64,000 nt of DNA, taken from positions 62,001 through 126,000 of the forward strand of contig JANPIN010000016.1 in the NCBI GenBank assembly GCA_031425035.1, written 5' to 3'. This DNA comes from M3007 sp031425035 (lineage in GTDB: Bacteria > Bacteroidota > Bacteroidia > Chitinophagales > Saprospiraceae). The translations under genes were made by a program, and so were the position numbers. This document shows positions 42,103 through 52,164 of this stretch, piece by piece (the first letter of the stretch is position 1; every line of letters begins with the position of its first letter). The notes beneath the pieces were generated by a model that saw nothing but the letters and a program-made list of their open reading frames with translations, was not told the DNA's origin and did no database searches.

Positions 42103-45021
42103 ATGCAAGCCCAGATCGTCTTTAATCTCTATCCGTTTTCGGAAAACTGCTACCTGCCCGCCGCCAACGTCATACAGACCGACCGGGCCGGCACGCTGCT
42201 GCACTTGCTGCAAAAAGCGCTGCCGACCACCATCGGCGCCCATGGCCTGTTGCTCAGCCCCATACAGGCGCGTTTGCTCGCCACGGTCGAAGCGCTGCAA
42301 CCCAGGCAGATCGAAGCCCGCTTCAAGGTCGCGAAGGCCAAAACCACCGTGCCGCTGGCGCAACTGCTGCTCGACCCGGCCACGCGCCCGACGGTGGAAG
42401 CCTATATTCAACGGCAACTGGCAGCCTGGCTACAGGAGATCGTGCAAAACCAACTGTCGCTGACCCTCGACGTAGAGCGCCGCAGTCTGGCCAAAGACAT
42501 GCTGCTCGAATTCCTGAAAGACGACCTTATTCCCCACCTGGCTTTCCACAAAACCAGCACCGGCATCGAATACCGGCTGCAACTCGGCAGTGAAACCGAT
42601 AAGTGGCGCATCCGTGACCGCGAGGTGGTGCCGCTCACCAACACCGACCCCGCCTGGCTGCTGGTCGACTATACCCTGTGCCGCGTGCCGGGCATCAACG
42701 GCAACATGGTGCGGCCCTTTCGCCAGAAAGACCAGCTGCAAATTCCGCCGGATAAGGAGCGGGTATACTTCCGGCAGTTCATCGCCAAAAGTATTCGCCG
42801 CAGCCGGGTGGAAGCCCAGGGTTTCTCCGTGCAACAGACGGATCGTCTGGTCATTACCCGCCTGGAAGTGGTGGAAAACATCCTCGACAAACGCTGGTCG
42901 CTCTGCCCGGTGTTCGTCTATGAGGGCGCCGAATTTCCCGCCGGTGACCGCCGCGACCGGGTCACAACGCTCGATATTCCGGCCGATGATCAGCCTGGTG
43001 AAGTGACGGTACACCTGATCTGCCGGGATACCGAACTGGAAACGGAACGGCTGGCGAGCTTGGAAAAACTGGGCCTGCGCGACGAAAATCACCGCTACTT
43101 CGTGCCGGAGGGCGCTGAACTGGCGGACTGTATTGACTGGCTCTCAAGGCAGCAGGCAGCCCTGGAAGCGGCTGGTTTTCAACTCCTTGCGCCGCAAATA
43201 GAAGAGCGTACCATTGCCATTCTCAGCGCCGATCTGCAGCTGCGTTCGAAGGCGGCCGGCGACTGGTTCGATGTGCAGGGGGAGATCCAGGCCGGCGAAT
43301 TCCGCTTCCCTTTTCGGGCTTTGCTGCCTTATTTGCGCCGCCTGGAACGCTATTATCCTTTGCCGGACGGCACATTCCTGCTCCTTCCCGAGGCCTGGTT
43401 TGCGCGCTATGCCGACCTGGCCGGCGCCTTGCAGGAAAACGGCGCACAACTGCGTTTGCCGAAGGCGCTGTACACCCTGCTGCAAACGACCACGCCGGAT
43501 CTGCCGGCCGCCGATTTTCCGGAAATCGATCTGGACAACCTGGACTATACACCGTCTGCCGATCTGAAAGCGGAACTGCGGCCTTATCAATTACGCGGTG
43601 TGAAATGGCTGATCGGGCACTACCGCCAGGGTTTCGGCGCCTGCCTGGCCGACGATATGGGGCTGGGCAAAACCCTGCAAACGATTGCCCTGCTGCTGTA
43701 TGCCAAGTCGGCCGGCACGTACGACGGGCTTTCCAGTCAGACGCCCGAGCGGCAAATGGACCTTTTTAACAGCCACCGCAGCGAACTGCGCCTGCTGAAC
43801 GCGCTGGTCATCCTGCCGGCCTCGCTGGTGTTCAACTGGCAGCAGGAACTGGCCAAATTCGCGCCCTCGCTCTTCGTGTACGTCCATACCGGCCCCGGAC
43901 GGCTGAAAGATGCCCGCAACCTGGCCGGTCAGGACGTGGTACTGACCACCTACCACACCGCGCGGCAGGACTTAAAACTGCTGGAAAAAGTGGACTGGCA
44001 GTTCATCATTCTCGATGAAAGCCAGCAGATCAAGAATCACCGGTCGGAAGTTTCGAAAGTGGTGCTGGCGCTGCGGGGCCGCCATAAAATTTCCCTGAGC
44101 GGTACGCCGATCGAGAACTCGCTGGCCGATTTGTGGGCGCAGATGGAGTTCATCAATCCCGCCACGCTGGGCAGTTTCGCGCAGTTTCGGGAGCAGTTCG
44201 TAGTGCCCATTGAAAAGCAGAACAGTGAACAGGCCAAGGCGCGTTTATTCAGTCGGGTGCGACCCTTTTTCCTGCGCCGGACCAAAGAAGAAGTCGCGCC
44301 CGATCTGCCGGCACTGACCGAGCAGGTGTTTTATACCGAACTGGCGCCCGAGCAGCGCAAACGCTACGATACCTTGAAATCGGCCAAACGCAACGAGATC
44401 CTGGCGCTGTTCGACGACCCGAAAACGCGTTTTGCGGCCATTCAGGCGCTGCTGCGGTTGCGCCAGCTGGCCAACCATCCGGTGCTCATGGACGCGGACT
44501 ACACCGGCGGCAGCGGCAAGTTCGACGACGTGCTGGCGCAGTGGAGCACCATTCGCCGGGCTGGCCACAAAGTGCTGTTCTTCAGTACTTTCGAGCAGCA
44601 TTTGCGCCTGTTTAAAAAGGTGTTTGACGAGGAAAAACAATCTTACGCCTGGCTCACCGGCGATACGCCCATGGCCGACCGCGCCCGCGAGGTGAAGCGT
44701 TTTCAGGAAGATGCCACGGTGCAGGCCTTTTTCATCACGCTCACGGCGGGTGGGGTAGGGCTCAACCTCACGGCAGCCGACTACGTTTTTCTGCTCGATC
44801 CCTGGTGGAACCCGGCGCGCGAAGACCAGGCCATCGCCCGCGCCCACCGCATCGGCCAGCAGCGACCGGTGACGGCCCTGCGCTTTATTGCCCGCGACAC
44901 GATTGAAGAGAAAATACGCGTGCTGCAGGCGCAAAAACGGAAACTGGGCGAGGGTTTGTTCGATGCGGGCGAGGAAGGACCGGTGTGGACGAGGGCGGAA
45001 ATGGAGATGCTGCTGGGGTAA
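42103..45021 (+). CDS. SNF2-family DNA-dependent ATPase/helicase
   Basis: This 972-residue protein has a 500-residue N-terminal extension without recognised domains and a SNF2 core: ELRPYQLRGVKWLIGHY (Q-motif region), ADDMGLGKTLQTIALLLY (Walker A, about residues 520-537), VVLTTYHTARQD, ILDESQQIKN (motif II), LSGTPIENSLADLW (motif III), FSTFEQHLRLFKKVF, TAGGVGLNLTAADYVFLLDP (motif V) and RAHRIGQQRPV (motif VI). It is a complete enzyme expected to move along DNA and remodel bound proteins. It stands alone; no methyltransferase or defence gene flanks it, so a DISARM- or Pycsar-type context is not suggested. Confidence 0.94.
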   Translation: MQAQIVFNLYPFSENCYLPAANVIQTDRAGTLLHLLQKALPTTIGAHGLLLSPIQARLLATVEALQPRQIEARFKVAKAKTTVPLAQLLLDPATRPTVEAYIQRQLAAWLQEIVQNQLSLTLDVERRSLAKDMLLEFLKDDLIPHLAFHKTSTGIEYRLQLGSETDKWRIRDREVVPLTNTDPAWLLVDYTLCRVPGINGNMVRPFRQKDQLQIPPDKERVYFRQFIAKSIRRSRVEAQGFSVQQTDRLVITRLEVVENILDKRWSLCPVFVYEGAEFPAGDRRDRVTTLDIPADDQPGEVTVHLICRDTELETERLASLEKLGLRDENHRYFVPEGAELADCIDWLSRQQAALEAAGFQLLAPQIEERTIAILSADLQLRSKAAGDWFDVQGEIQAGEFRFPFRALLPYLRRLERYYPLPDGTFLLLPEAWFARYADLAGALQENGAQLRLPKALYTLLQTTTPDLPAADFPEIDLDNLDYTPSADLKAELRPYQLRGVKWLIGHYRQGFGACLADDMGLGKTLQTIALLLYAKSAGTYDGLSSQTPERQMDLFNSHRSELRLLNALVILPASLVFNWQQELAKFAPSLFVYVHTGPGRLKDARNLAGQDVVLTTYHTARQDLKLLEKVDWQFIILDESQQIKNHRSEVSKVVLALRGRHKISLSGTPIENSLADLWAQMEFINPATLGSFAQFREQFVVPIEKQNSEQAKARLFSRVRPFFLRRTKEEVAPDLPALTEQVFYTELAPEQRKRYDTLKSAKRNEILALFDDPKTRFAAIQALLRLRQLANHPVLMDADYTGGSGKFDDVLAQWSTIRRAGHKVLFFSTFEQHLRLFKKVFDEEKQSYAWLTGDTPMADRAREVKRFQEDATVQAFFITLTAGGVGLNLTAADYVFLLDPWWNPAREDQAIARAHRIGQQRPVTALRFIARDTIEEKIRVLQAQKRKLGEGLFDAGEEGPVWTRAEMEMLLG

Positions 45022-45057
45022 GCCTTGGTCGAACGCAGGTACAATTGATAAAGGCCG

Positions 45058-45096
45058 GTGTGGAGCCAGTAATAAATTGTTATCAGGCTGGCACAC
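45058..45096. terminator. Imperfect hairpin after the SNF2 gene
   Basis: GTGTGGAGCCAG and CTGGCACAC pair imperfectly around an AT-rich loop, 37 bases beyond the SNF2 stop. It is a possible terminator before the lipoprotein gene at 45155; no T run is clear. Confidence 0.3.
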
Positions 45097-45154
45097 TACA
45101 ATGAGTTAATGGCTTGTTATTGTGCGTATCTTTAATTTTTCCAATAAATCAACG

Positions 45155-46642
45155 ATGAAACTTACTTTACCTACTGCTCCGCTCCTGGCGTTGAAAATCA
45201 ATCCATTCGGCCGTTTTTCCATTAAAACTACCATCCTATGGAGCCTGCTGGCCTTTGGCCTGCTTTCCGGTTGCGCCCGGGAAAAAGGCGATCAGGCCAC
45301 TAAGAACCAGTCGGCAGACGCTACACTGGTTTCCGCCGCCATTCAGCCGCCATTCGGGCAGATCCGCATCAGCCCCAGCCGCTATCAAATCGATCCGCAG
45401 CGCGATACCCTGCTGCAACTGGCTTCCGGAACGAGCATAGCCATACCGGCCGGCATTTTCCAGACCCTGGACGGTCAACCGGTTAACCGCCTGGTCGATC
45501 TTCGCTTCCGCGAGTTCCACACGGCCGCCGATCTGCTGGCTGCGGGTATTCCCATGCGCGTTCAACGCGATAACGGTCCGGAAGACTGGCTGCAGACTGC
45601 CGGGATGTTTGAGATCAATGGTTCGCTGGATGACCAGCCGGTAAAAATCGCCCCGGATAAGAACCTGACCGTCAATCTGGCCTCGCAGGTCGACGGCCCC
45701 TATGATGCCTGGAAATTCGATCCGGGCACGGGTAACTGGATCCAAATCGGCACGGCCAACCTGCCGGTAAAACCCTCCGGCGAATTCGCCATTCCCAATG
45801 CCGAAGCAGAACGACTGGCAATGCTGGGGTTTAGTGCTAAACCGCCGGTAAACCCCGTCGTGGCGAACAGCAAACGCGCACCTATCAACATAGCGGAACC
45901 AGACTTGCGGGCCTGCCCAGACCTGCTGGCCAGAAAAGAAAAACTGGTGCTGTTATATGCCGGCAGTACCCAGCGACAAAAAGAAGATCTGCAGGCATTA
46001 AAGGCCAATAAGTGGTACGAACCTAAATTGACGCCGACGAGCGAGCCGGCTATATACCACCTGACGATGAAGGATGAAGATTTTGAAGAACATGTCTTCC
46101 CGGTTACGCCTAATATGTCCGCTGCGGAGAAAGAACAGGCCCAGGCGGCTTATGCGCAGGAGCTGGTCGAGTACGAAAAGTATAAAGTGCTGTTAGCGGA
46201 AGCCCGCACCCAGGAGGAGAAAAAGGTCAACTTACAGCGCATTTTTCAACTCAAGGATTTTGGCGTTTATAACTACGATGCCATGTTGCAAAACAACTGG
46301 TTAGCGGTAAATGCAGAGTTCAAAGTGAAAGGCCAGCCCACATCCCTGATCCGGCAGGTGCAGGTTTACCTGGTCACTGGTGATCAACGTACCGTAATTG
46401 GTTTCCCTTGTGCGCACTGGCAGGACTTTCGTTACGATCCCACGGCGGATAATTACTTGGTAGCTGTGCTGCCGGGGGATAAAATCGTTTATTTTTCTCC
46501 AGCCGATTTCAGGCAGCAGCGCGCTAACCTGGAAGCTGCCGGCAGCAAGAACTTTGTTTTTGAAATGCAGCAGTTTGAAAAGCCCCTCTACTCGATGGAT
46601 GAACTGGATAATTGTCTAGCCACTATCCAGGGATTTAGATAA
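45155..46642 (+). CDS. Lipoprotein of unknown function, operon with WG-repeat protein
   Basis: The ATG at 45155 gives a 495-residue protein with a positively charged N-terminus, a hydrophobic segment and a lipobox (LLSGC, Cys near 40). A beta-rich domain follows (about 60-200: FGQIRISPSRYQIDPQRDTL, TSIAIPAGIF, RFREFHTAADLLAAGIPMRV), which is reminiscent of secreted ZU5/Ig-like modules. A charged helical segment (about 320-370) and a second beta domain come next. It is 15 bases from the WG-repeat gene, so the two are co-transcribed. Function not known. Confidence 0.75.
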   Translation: MKLTLPTAPLLALKINPFGRFSIKTTILWSLLAFGLLSGCAREKGDQATKNQSADATLVSAAIQPPFGQIRISPSRYQIDPQRDTLLQLASGTSIAIPAGIFQTLDGQPVNRLVDLRFREFHTAADLLAAGIPMRVQRDNGPEDWLQTAGMFEINGSLDDQPVKIAPDKNLTVNLASQVDGPYDAWKFDPGTGNWIQIGTANLPVKPSGEFAIPNAEAERLAMLGFSAKPPVNPVVANSKRAPINIAEPDLRACPDLLARKEKLVLLYAGSTQRQKEDLQALKANKWYEPKLTPTSEPAIYHLTMKDEDFEEHVFPVTPNMSAAEKEQAQAAYAQELVEYEKYKVLLAEARTQEEKKVNLQRIFQLKDFGVYNYDAMLQNNWLAVNAEFKVKGQPTSLIRQVQVYLVTGDQRTVIGFPCAHWQDFRYDPTADNYLVAVLPGDKIVYFSPADFRQQRANLEAAGSKNFVFEMQQFEKPLYSMDELDNCLATIQGFR

Positions 46643-46657
46643 GTCAAGCCGGCAAAC

Positions 46658-49600
46658 ATGGTCAGACGAATTCTTTTATTGTGGGGGCTATGGTTCACCA
46701 CGGTGTTACTATGGGCGCAAACACCGATTTATCCCGTTCGCAAGGACCATAAATCGAGTTTTATCGTGCTGCTGGGTAAGCAAAAAGCAGGTGGCTACAA
46801 GGAGGTAGTACCGTACTACAACCTGATCGATGAGACCTACTTACCCTGGAACTATCTCAATAACCAGAGCTTTAAATCGCCATTTCTCCGCTTTGAAAAA
46901 GACGGAAGATTAGGCTTGCTTGACAGGCAGCTGGTGGAAGTATTACCCAGCCGCTATCAACGCATCCGGCCACTGAGTTTACACACTTTTGCCGTAGAAG
47001 AAGACTCCCTTTTTACGGTGATCGATCAGTCGGGAAAAGCCTTGATCAAGGGGCGTTTCTCGAACATTTGTCCACTGTTGGTCGATGCGGAGGGAGACCC
47101 GACCTATTTCCTCGTGCAGCGCAACCGTCGTTGGGGGATTTATCGCCGATCGCCGGATAGTCTGTTGTTCGAGCCGCGCTTTGCAGTAGTACAATGGGCG
47201 CATAGTGAAGTTTTATTTAAAGTAAAACAGCTGGAGGAACAGCAATTATGGGGCCTGGCCGACCGAACGGGCCGACTGGTGCTGCCCTGTGTGTACACGG
47301 ATATTATCGCGCTGCATCCGAAGTTCCTGGCCGTACACATCCCCGATAATGGCTGGCGGGTGATCAGCAAACAGGAAACCCTGCCCGGCGTATTAAGCGC
47401 CGTAACGCCCCTCAGCCGGCAGTGGGCAGCACTATCACCCAAGCGCAATGGCCCGGACGTTATATGGAATGTGCAAACCCAGCAGCCGGTCGCGGTATTA
47501 CCCGATTCCATCGTCTACCAACGTTTTTGGCCTTTCGATGACCAACATATTGTCGGCAGACTGGGCAATGGCTGGCAGGGCCTGCTCGACAGCACCTTGA
47601 AGACCGTAGTGCCGGCAGTATATGACTCGATTCTCCGATCAGGTGAACCGGACCGCTACTTCGTACGGCGACGGGGTAAATGGGGACTTTTAGCGACGGA
47701 AGATAGCATACGGCTCGTACATCCCTTCGAATATAGGGAGGTAAAACCATTTAAGGAGGGACTCGCCGATGTGCAAACGGAAACGGGCATAGGCGCCATC
47801 AACCGCGCCGGGATGGAAGTGGCGCCGCCGCTTTACGAGAGCCTGCAGCGCCCGGCCCCCAATTACCTGAAGGGAAAAACGATCACTGGTAACCTGGCGA
47901 TGATCGAACTGGGTCAACAGGACGGACTGGTGGTCAGCAAGACCAGCAGCGCCCTGATTGACCCGATTAATATTCCCAAAAATGTTCGCGAATGGGTCGT
48001 TCATGAACCTGGCAACGACGGACTTATACCGGAAGCACCGGACTATAAAGTCCAGGATACTATCCGCTGGGGCGTTTTTCTTAAACCTCGATTCATCCCG
48101 GAGCAAACGCCGGAACCTTTGCTTCAAAAACTGAAATTACTTGCCGCAAACGTCAGCAGCCACGACGTGTCCAAATTTTCGGATAAGCTGTATGCGCTTG
48201 CTACCGATGAGCAGACGGTTGACCTGGCTTATTTAAGCCCTTACTTTACGTCTACGGCGCGCGTCATCCGGCTATATCTGGCCGATGGCTCACCCGTCCC
48301 GCAGTCGCCGGCCATGGTTGGCTACCGCGAGTTTCAGGATAGCTGTTTATATACCACTTTTATCGCGCTGGACGGTTCGATGGGCTTGATCGATCGGGCC
48401 GGACAGGAACTGCGGGACGCCCGGGGGCAGGCGCTGCACTACGCTTATATCGGGCCATTTCGGGCGAACCGGGCCCGGGTATGCCTGAGTGGGAAACTGG
48501 TGGTTTCGGAACCCGATGCCGGGAATGAACCGCGCTCCCTGGCGGATCCGCTCGAATTTATCCGGCAATTTCAATTGTCGGTGCCGACACAGTTTAGGGA
48601 GCGCCGGATCAAAGCGAACCAAATATATTATACCCGGTCGGCGGTCGGCGAAAAAAAGCCGCCGCAATGGGGCTTTATCGATGGCCGGGGCGGACTGGTA
48701 CCCGGACCCGGCTTTGATTTTGTCCACAGTTTTCATGAGACGGATAGTCTGGCGCTGGTAGCCCGTTATTTTTATAAGGACAGTGTAACCGACCCGGTCT
48801 TGCAGTATGGCCTGATCGATACGGCGCAGCGAATGGTGGTCGAGATCCAATATGTACGGATCACGCATTTGGGAAATAACTACCGGGTAGAGATAAAAAG
48901 CGCCACGCATGCCTTCAATTTATACTATTTCAATGCGCAGGGCCGGCAGTTGTACACCATGAAAAAAGTACCGAAAGGTTTTTCGGAAGGGCTTTGCGCG
49001 TTACGCGGACCGGACGACCGCTGGGGTTTTATCGATACGGTCGGCGTGGTCCGGATTGATTTTCTTTACGACGCGGTAGAAGGGTTTTCAGAGGGTCTGG
49101 CCGCCGTGTTCGATGGAGTGCAGTGGTCTTTTATCAATCCCGGTGGCCAGTCCGTTTTTACGCTCCATCTTGGTAAAAAACCAAAAATAGGCGGGTTTCA
49201 TGACGGACGTTGTTATTTCATGCGGCAGGGCAAATGGGGCTATTTCGATAAAACAGGTGCGGAGGTCATAGCTGCAGACTATACCTGGGCATCCAACTTT
49301 GCGTATGGCGCGGCGGCAGTGAAAATAAAGAACCCCGCAGGGAAGGTGCTGCCCGCGATCGTTGATACTGCCGGACAGTTTATCTTAGCACCAAGCGCTA
49401 ATTTCCTGGATATTCAGCCATTCAATGCTTTTGGTAAAGCTTTTGCGCGGCAGAAGGATAATAACTGGGTCGTCATTGATCACCTCGGGCAGGTGGTAAG
49501 TGCCGCTTATTCCGAGATCAAGCCCTATGTCGCGGGTTTTGCGAACGTGCGGCGTGGGCGGTTATGGGGATCCATCGGACTGGATGGGAAACCCCGGGTT

Positions 49601-50275
49601 CCACTGTCTTACGCGGTGCTCGACGTTGCTTCCGAAGGGCTGGTCGCCGTGCAACTTACGACCGCCGGCAAGTGGGTGTTCATCGATACCCTGGGAAGAC
49701 CCGGCAGCGTGCGGGGCGCCTTCCACCAGCCGGGCAGGTTCAAGGAAGGGGCGGCTATGCTGGGTAAAGAAGCGCTCATCAACCGAAAAGGCGAACAACT
49801 GCTGGAAAAGGAACGGGTCCTCTTCTTTGCGGAGGGACTTTACGGTATTCGTAAGCGGAAAGGTTTTGCACTTTTCACCGATGGAGAAGGTAATGATTTC
49901 TATCAGGCTCAGTATGACAGTATTACGCCTTTTAAGCATGGTATTGCCAAAGTGCGTTTGCCCAAAAAAAGGATTTGGGGAGTGGTGAACCAGCGCGGGA
50001 TGTACGTACTATACCCTAAATACGGCAATATTGGCGAGCAGCCCGATGGTAACTTCGTGGTGAATCCGCAGCGCTATTACGGATTGCTCGACCGGCACGG
50101 CCAAACGATCCTGGAAACGAAGTACGACCGGATCAACCTGGTAATGTGCGATGACTGTTACTGGGAGTATGCTGCCGGCGGGGAGGTATACCGGGTAGAA
50201 AGCGGGGAAGAGATCGGCTATTTCGGCCGTGATCTGCCGGTGGAGAAACGCTGGATCTGGCCCATGCAGAAATAG
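46658..50275 (+). CDS. Secreted WG-repeat protein
   Basis: This 1205-residue protein starts with a signal peptide (RRILLLWGLWFTTVLLWAQ) and consists mostly of WG-type repeats, seen as W-G-L/F-x-D/N-x-x-G: KWGLLATEDS, QWGFIDGRGGLV, RWGFIDTVGVVRI, KWGYFDKTGAEVI, LWGSIGLDGKPRV, KWVFIDTLGRPG and IWGVVNQRGMYVL. WG repeats form a propeller-like or elongated scaffold that binds partners; no catalytic motif is seen. With the preceding lipoprotein it probably forms a surface complex. The middle (about 480-640) is less repetitive. Confidence 0.88.
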   Translation: MVRRILLLWGLWFTTVLLWAQTPIYPVRKDHKSSFIVLLGKQKAGGYKEVVPYYNLIDETYLPWNYLNNQSFKSPFLRFEKDGRLGLLDRQLVEVLPSRYQRIRPLSLHTFAVEEDSLFTVIDQSGKALIKGRFSNICPLLVDAEGDPTYFLVQRNRRWGIYRRSPDSLLFEPRFAVVQWAHSEVLFKVKQLEEQQLWGLADRTGRLVLPCVYTDIIALHPKFLAVHIPDNGWRVISKQETLPGVLSAVTPLSRQWAALSPKRNGPDVIWNVQTQQPVAVLPDSIVYQRFWPFDDQHIVGRLGNGWQGLLDSTLKTVVPAVYDSILRSGEPDRYFVRRRGKWGLLATEDSIRLVHPFEYREVKPFKEGLADVQTETGIGAINRAGMEVAPPLYESLQRPAPNYLKGKTITGNLAMIELGQQDGLVVSKTSSALIDPINIPKNVREWVVHEPGNDGLIPEAPDYKVQDTIRWGVFLKPRFIPEQTPEPLLQKLKLLAANVSSHDVSKFSDKLYALATDEQTVDLAYLSPYFTSTARVIRLYLADGSPVPQSPAMVGYREFQDSCLYTTFIALDGSMGLIDRAGQELRDARGQALHYAYIGPFRANRARVCLSGKLVVSEPDAGNEPRSLADPLEFIRQFQLSVPTQFRERRIKANQIYYTRSAVGEKKPPQWGFIDGRGGLVPGPGFDFVHSFHETDSLALVARYFYKDSVTDPVLQYGLIDTAQRMVVEIQYVRITHLGNNYRVEIKSATHAFNLYYFNAQGRQLYTMKKVPKGFSEGLCALRGPDDRWGFIDTVGVVRIDFLYDAVEGFSEGLAAVFDGVQWSFINPGGQSVFTLHLGKKPKIGGFHDGRCYFMRQGKWGYFDKTGAEVIAADYTWASNFAYGAAAVKIKNPAGKVLPAIVDTAGQFILAPSANFLDIQPFNAFGKAFARQKDNNWVVIDHLGQVVSAAYSEIKPYVAGFANVRRGRLWGSIGLDGKPRVPLSYAVLDVASEGLVAVQLTTAGKWVFIDTLGRPGSVRGAFHQPGRFKEGAAMLGKEALINRKGEQLLEKERVLFFAEGLYGIRKRKGFALFTDGEGNDFYQAQYDSITPFKHGIAKVRLPKKRIWGVVNQRGMYVLYPKYGNIGEQPDGNFVVNPQRYYGLLDRHGQTILETKYDRINLVMCDDCYWEYAAGGEVYRVESGEEIGYFGRDLPVEKRWIWPMQK

Positions 50276-50411
50276 CGTTCATGGCCAACCGGAGGTGGGA
50301 TTCTCGCTGTTTGGGTACTCATAGGAAGCCCTTTGCTCTGGCATTTGGAAATTTTAGTCCAAAAAAAACACCCGATCCAGACCTTTGCCGGTTATTGGCG
50401 GAAAACAATCT

Positions 50412-51065
50412 ATGGCCCCGCTTTCCGCCTTAACCGCATTCATCGAGCGCCTCAAACGCCGGCGCATCGTTCAGTTATTCACCATTTACCTGCGTTACCT
50501 GATTGCCAGTGCCTTTGTGTTTGCCTCGGTGCCGAAAATAATGGGCGAGCGTTTTACGCAAATCCCGATCGACAACCCCATTGGTTTCTATTTCGAGGCC
50601 ATGTATCGCAGCGGTTTTTACTGGAATTTTCTGGGTTGGGGCCAGATGATCGCTGCTCTCCTGCTGATGACCCAGCGTTTTGCCGCCCTGGGCGCCCTGC
50701 TATTTTATCCCATCATTATCAACGTTTGGCTGGTCACCTGGTCCATCGGTTTCCAGGGTACGCCGACGGTCACCTTCCTGATGTTTCTGGCGAATACCTA
50801 CCTACTAGTCTGGGAATATCGCCGGCTGCTACCTTTCTTGCAACCCGAAAGCCGGCTGTACATTCCCCCTGCCGATTTCGACGATTCCTTTATGCGGAAA
50901 CCGGTGTGGATCTGGCTGGGGGTGTTTATAGCCTCTTGTATGATCGTGCTGCGGCTCGATTTTGGGCATGCCAGGTGGTATGTAGGCGTTGGTTTTTTTA
51001 CGGCGCTGGGGGTGATGGTGTGGTATATAAGTAAAAGGGCGCAATTTGAGCAGGTTAAACTTTGA
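50412..51065 (+). CDS. DoxX-like membrane protein
   Basis: From the ATG at 50412 (an earlier ATG at 50385 is possible) the product is 217 residues with four or five hydrophobic segments. FTIYLRYLIASAFVFASVPKIMGERF and the following IGFYFEAMYRSGFYWNFLGWGQMI (each shown as normal text, split at the loop) resemble the DoxX/DoxD family, which supplies membrane subunits to quinone-linked oxidoreductases. The second half has two further membrane segments. It begins 136 bases after the WG-repeat gene. A second, overlapping open frame from 50333 is a shadow. Confidence 0.75.
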   Translation: MAPLSALTAFIERLKRRRIVQLFTIYLRYLIASAFVFASVPKIMGERFTQIPIDNPIGFYFEAMYRSGFYWNFLGWGQMIAALLLMTQRFAALGALLFYPIIINVWLVTWSIGFQGTPTVTFLMFLANTYLLVWEYRRLLPFLQPESRLYIPPADFDDSFMRKPVWIWLGVFIASCMIVLRLDFGHARWYVGVGFFTALGVMVWYISKRAQFEQVKL

Positions 51066-51091
51066 ATAATAATCATTTGTGAATTTATAAC

Positions 51092-52141
51092 ATGATCAAA
51101 CATTCTATAAGTCTGTTTTTTTTCCTGATGACTGCGGTTCAACTGCTGTCTCAATCTGTAGAGCGGAAGTTAATTTACACCGTGCCTTTGCAAGAAGAAA
51201 TTCCTGATGTATTGTCGAATGACCACAAAAGTTTTTTTGATCCGGCAAGCCCTGATTTCAGTAATGAAAGTTTATTTTCAGTCAAGGAGCCGGCTGGAGG
51301 ATTTAAGGTTTTTTATAATGGAGAGAACCTGGGTACGTATTCGGAGGCCGGTAAATTTAATTACAGCGGGGACTTGCTGCTGGAATTACAATCCGGCAAT
51401 AGAACCTATTTGGAAGTCAACGGTCTGCGACACGGACCTTTTTCTAAAATTTTGCACTATGATGTGCGTAATGGTCATCTCATTGTAGAACACTATGACC
51501 CGGTTAATCAAACCAATTATCTATATGAAGACAGCGTGAATATTTCTTCAAAAAAAGCCAGCTCTTCTTTATGGGGCCCTTCCAGAATGTATGATTGGAT
51601 TCCTGTACCGCATATATGGGAGGAAAAAGATGATATTTCTATTTACGTGAAAGGTAATTTAATATGTAAAAATTGCCACTGGACAAATTTTGAATCTGCG
51701 GGCAACCATTATTTTTTTACTTATCGTTACGCAGATCAAAAAGATAAACTTTTCTATATCGTAGACGACCAGAAAGAAGTGCAAATTGAGAGCTATTGGT
51801 CGCCGCGAATCGATTCCTTCGGTAATTTCTATATGCCTTGTTTGAAAAACGGCAAACATTACGTTCAAACTCGTCAGGAGCTATTTGGCCCCATAAAAGA
51901 CTATACTAAAAATTTACATAGCAAAGGCGCTTTCGGTCTATTGTTCAAATTTCAAAAACCGGAGGGAATAAAAGAAATGGACTATTTATATAATAACGGC
52001 CAGGTGTATGGTCCCTGGGATTCAATAAGACTTTTTACGGGCAGTGATATTTATTATTATGAGGTAAATAAACAAAAATTTATAGGGCGAAACGGACAGC
52101 CAATATATGAGTTTACTGAAAAAAAGGTTTTAAAAGCATAA
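51092..52141 (+). CDS. Secreted hypothetical protein, main part of a frameshifted gene
   Basis: This 349-residue frame begins with a signal peptide (KHSISLFFFLMTAVQLLSQ) and continues with repeating blade-like stretches (FKVFYNGENLGTYSEAG, GNFYMPCLKNGKHYV, YDYLYNNGQVYGPW), suggesting a propeller of G-x-x-Y-x-x-NG repeats. It ends at TAA 52139-52141 right after GAA AAA AAG (52118-52126). The next frame (-1) continues seamlessly with QFGNYMFECADGSIYLDGK, parallel to SFGNFYMPCLKNGKHYV in this frame, to 52581. The full protein would thus be about 496 residues. AT-rich. Function unknown. Confidence 0.75.
   Translation: MIKHSISLFFFLMTAVQLLSQSVERKLIYTVPLQEEIPDVLSNDHKSFFDPASPDFSNESLFSVKEPAGGFKVFYNGENLGTYSEAGKFNYSGDLLLELQSGNRTYLEVNGLRHGPFSKILHYDVRNGHLIVEHYDPVNQTNYLYEDSVNISSKKASSSLWGPSRMYDWIPVPHIWEEKDDISIYVKGNLICKNCHWTNFESAGNHYFFTYRYADQKDKLFYIVDDQKEVQIESYWSPRIDSFGNFYMPCLKNGKHYVQTRQELFGPIKDYTKNLHSKGAFGLLFKFQKPEGIKEMDYLYNNGQVYGPWDSIRLFTGSDIYYYEVNKQKFIGRNGQPIYEFTEKKVLKA
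52120..52126 (+). other. A AAA AAG heptamer at the frame break
   Basis: The zero frame reads GAA AAA AAG, so A AAA AAG is positioned exactly like a classical -1 slippery heptamer (as in dnaX). A -1 slip gives GGT TTT AAA AGC ATA ACT and joins the two open frames. No strong downstream stem-loop or upstream ribosome-binding sequence is visible, so an indel in an A run is at least as likely as programmed slippage. Confidence 0.6.
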
Positions 52142-52164
52142 CTTATAATCAATTTGGTAATTAC

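Noticed and set aside
42103..45021. SNF2 gene as part of a defence island
   Set aside because: No methyltransferase, nuclease or other defence gene is adjacent.
50333..51034. A 233-codon plus frame overlapping the DoxX-like gene
   Set aside because: It is rich in Arg, Pro and His with no hydrophobic pattern, while the overlapping frame shows clear membrane segments.
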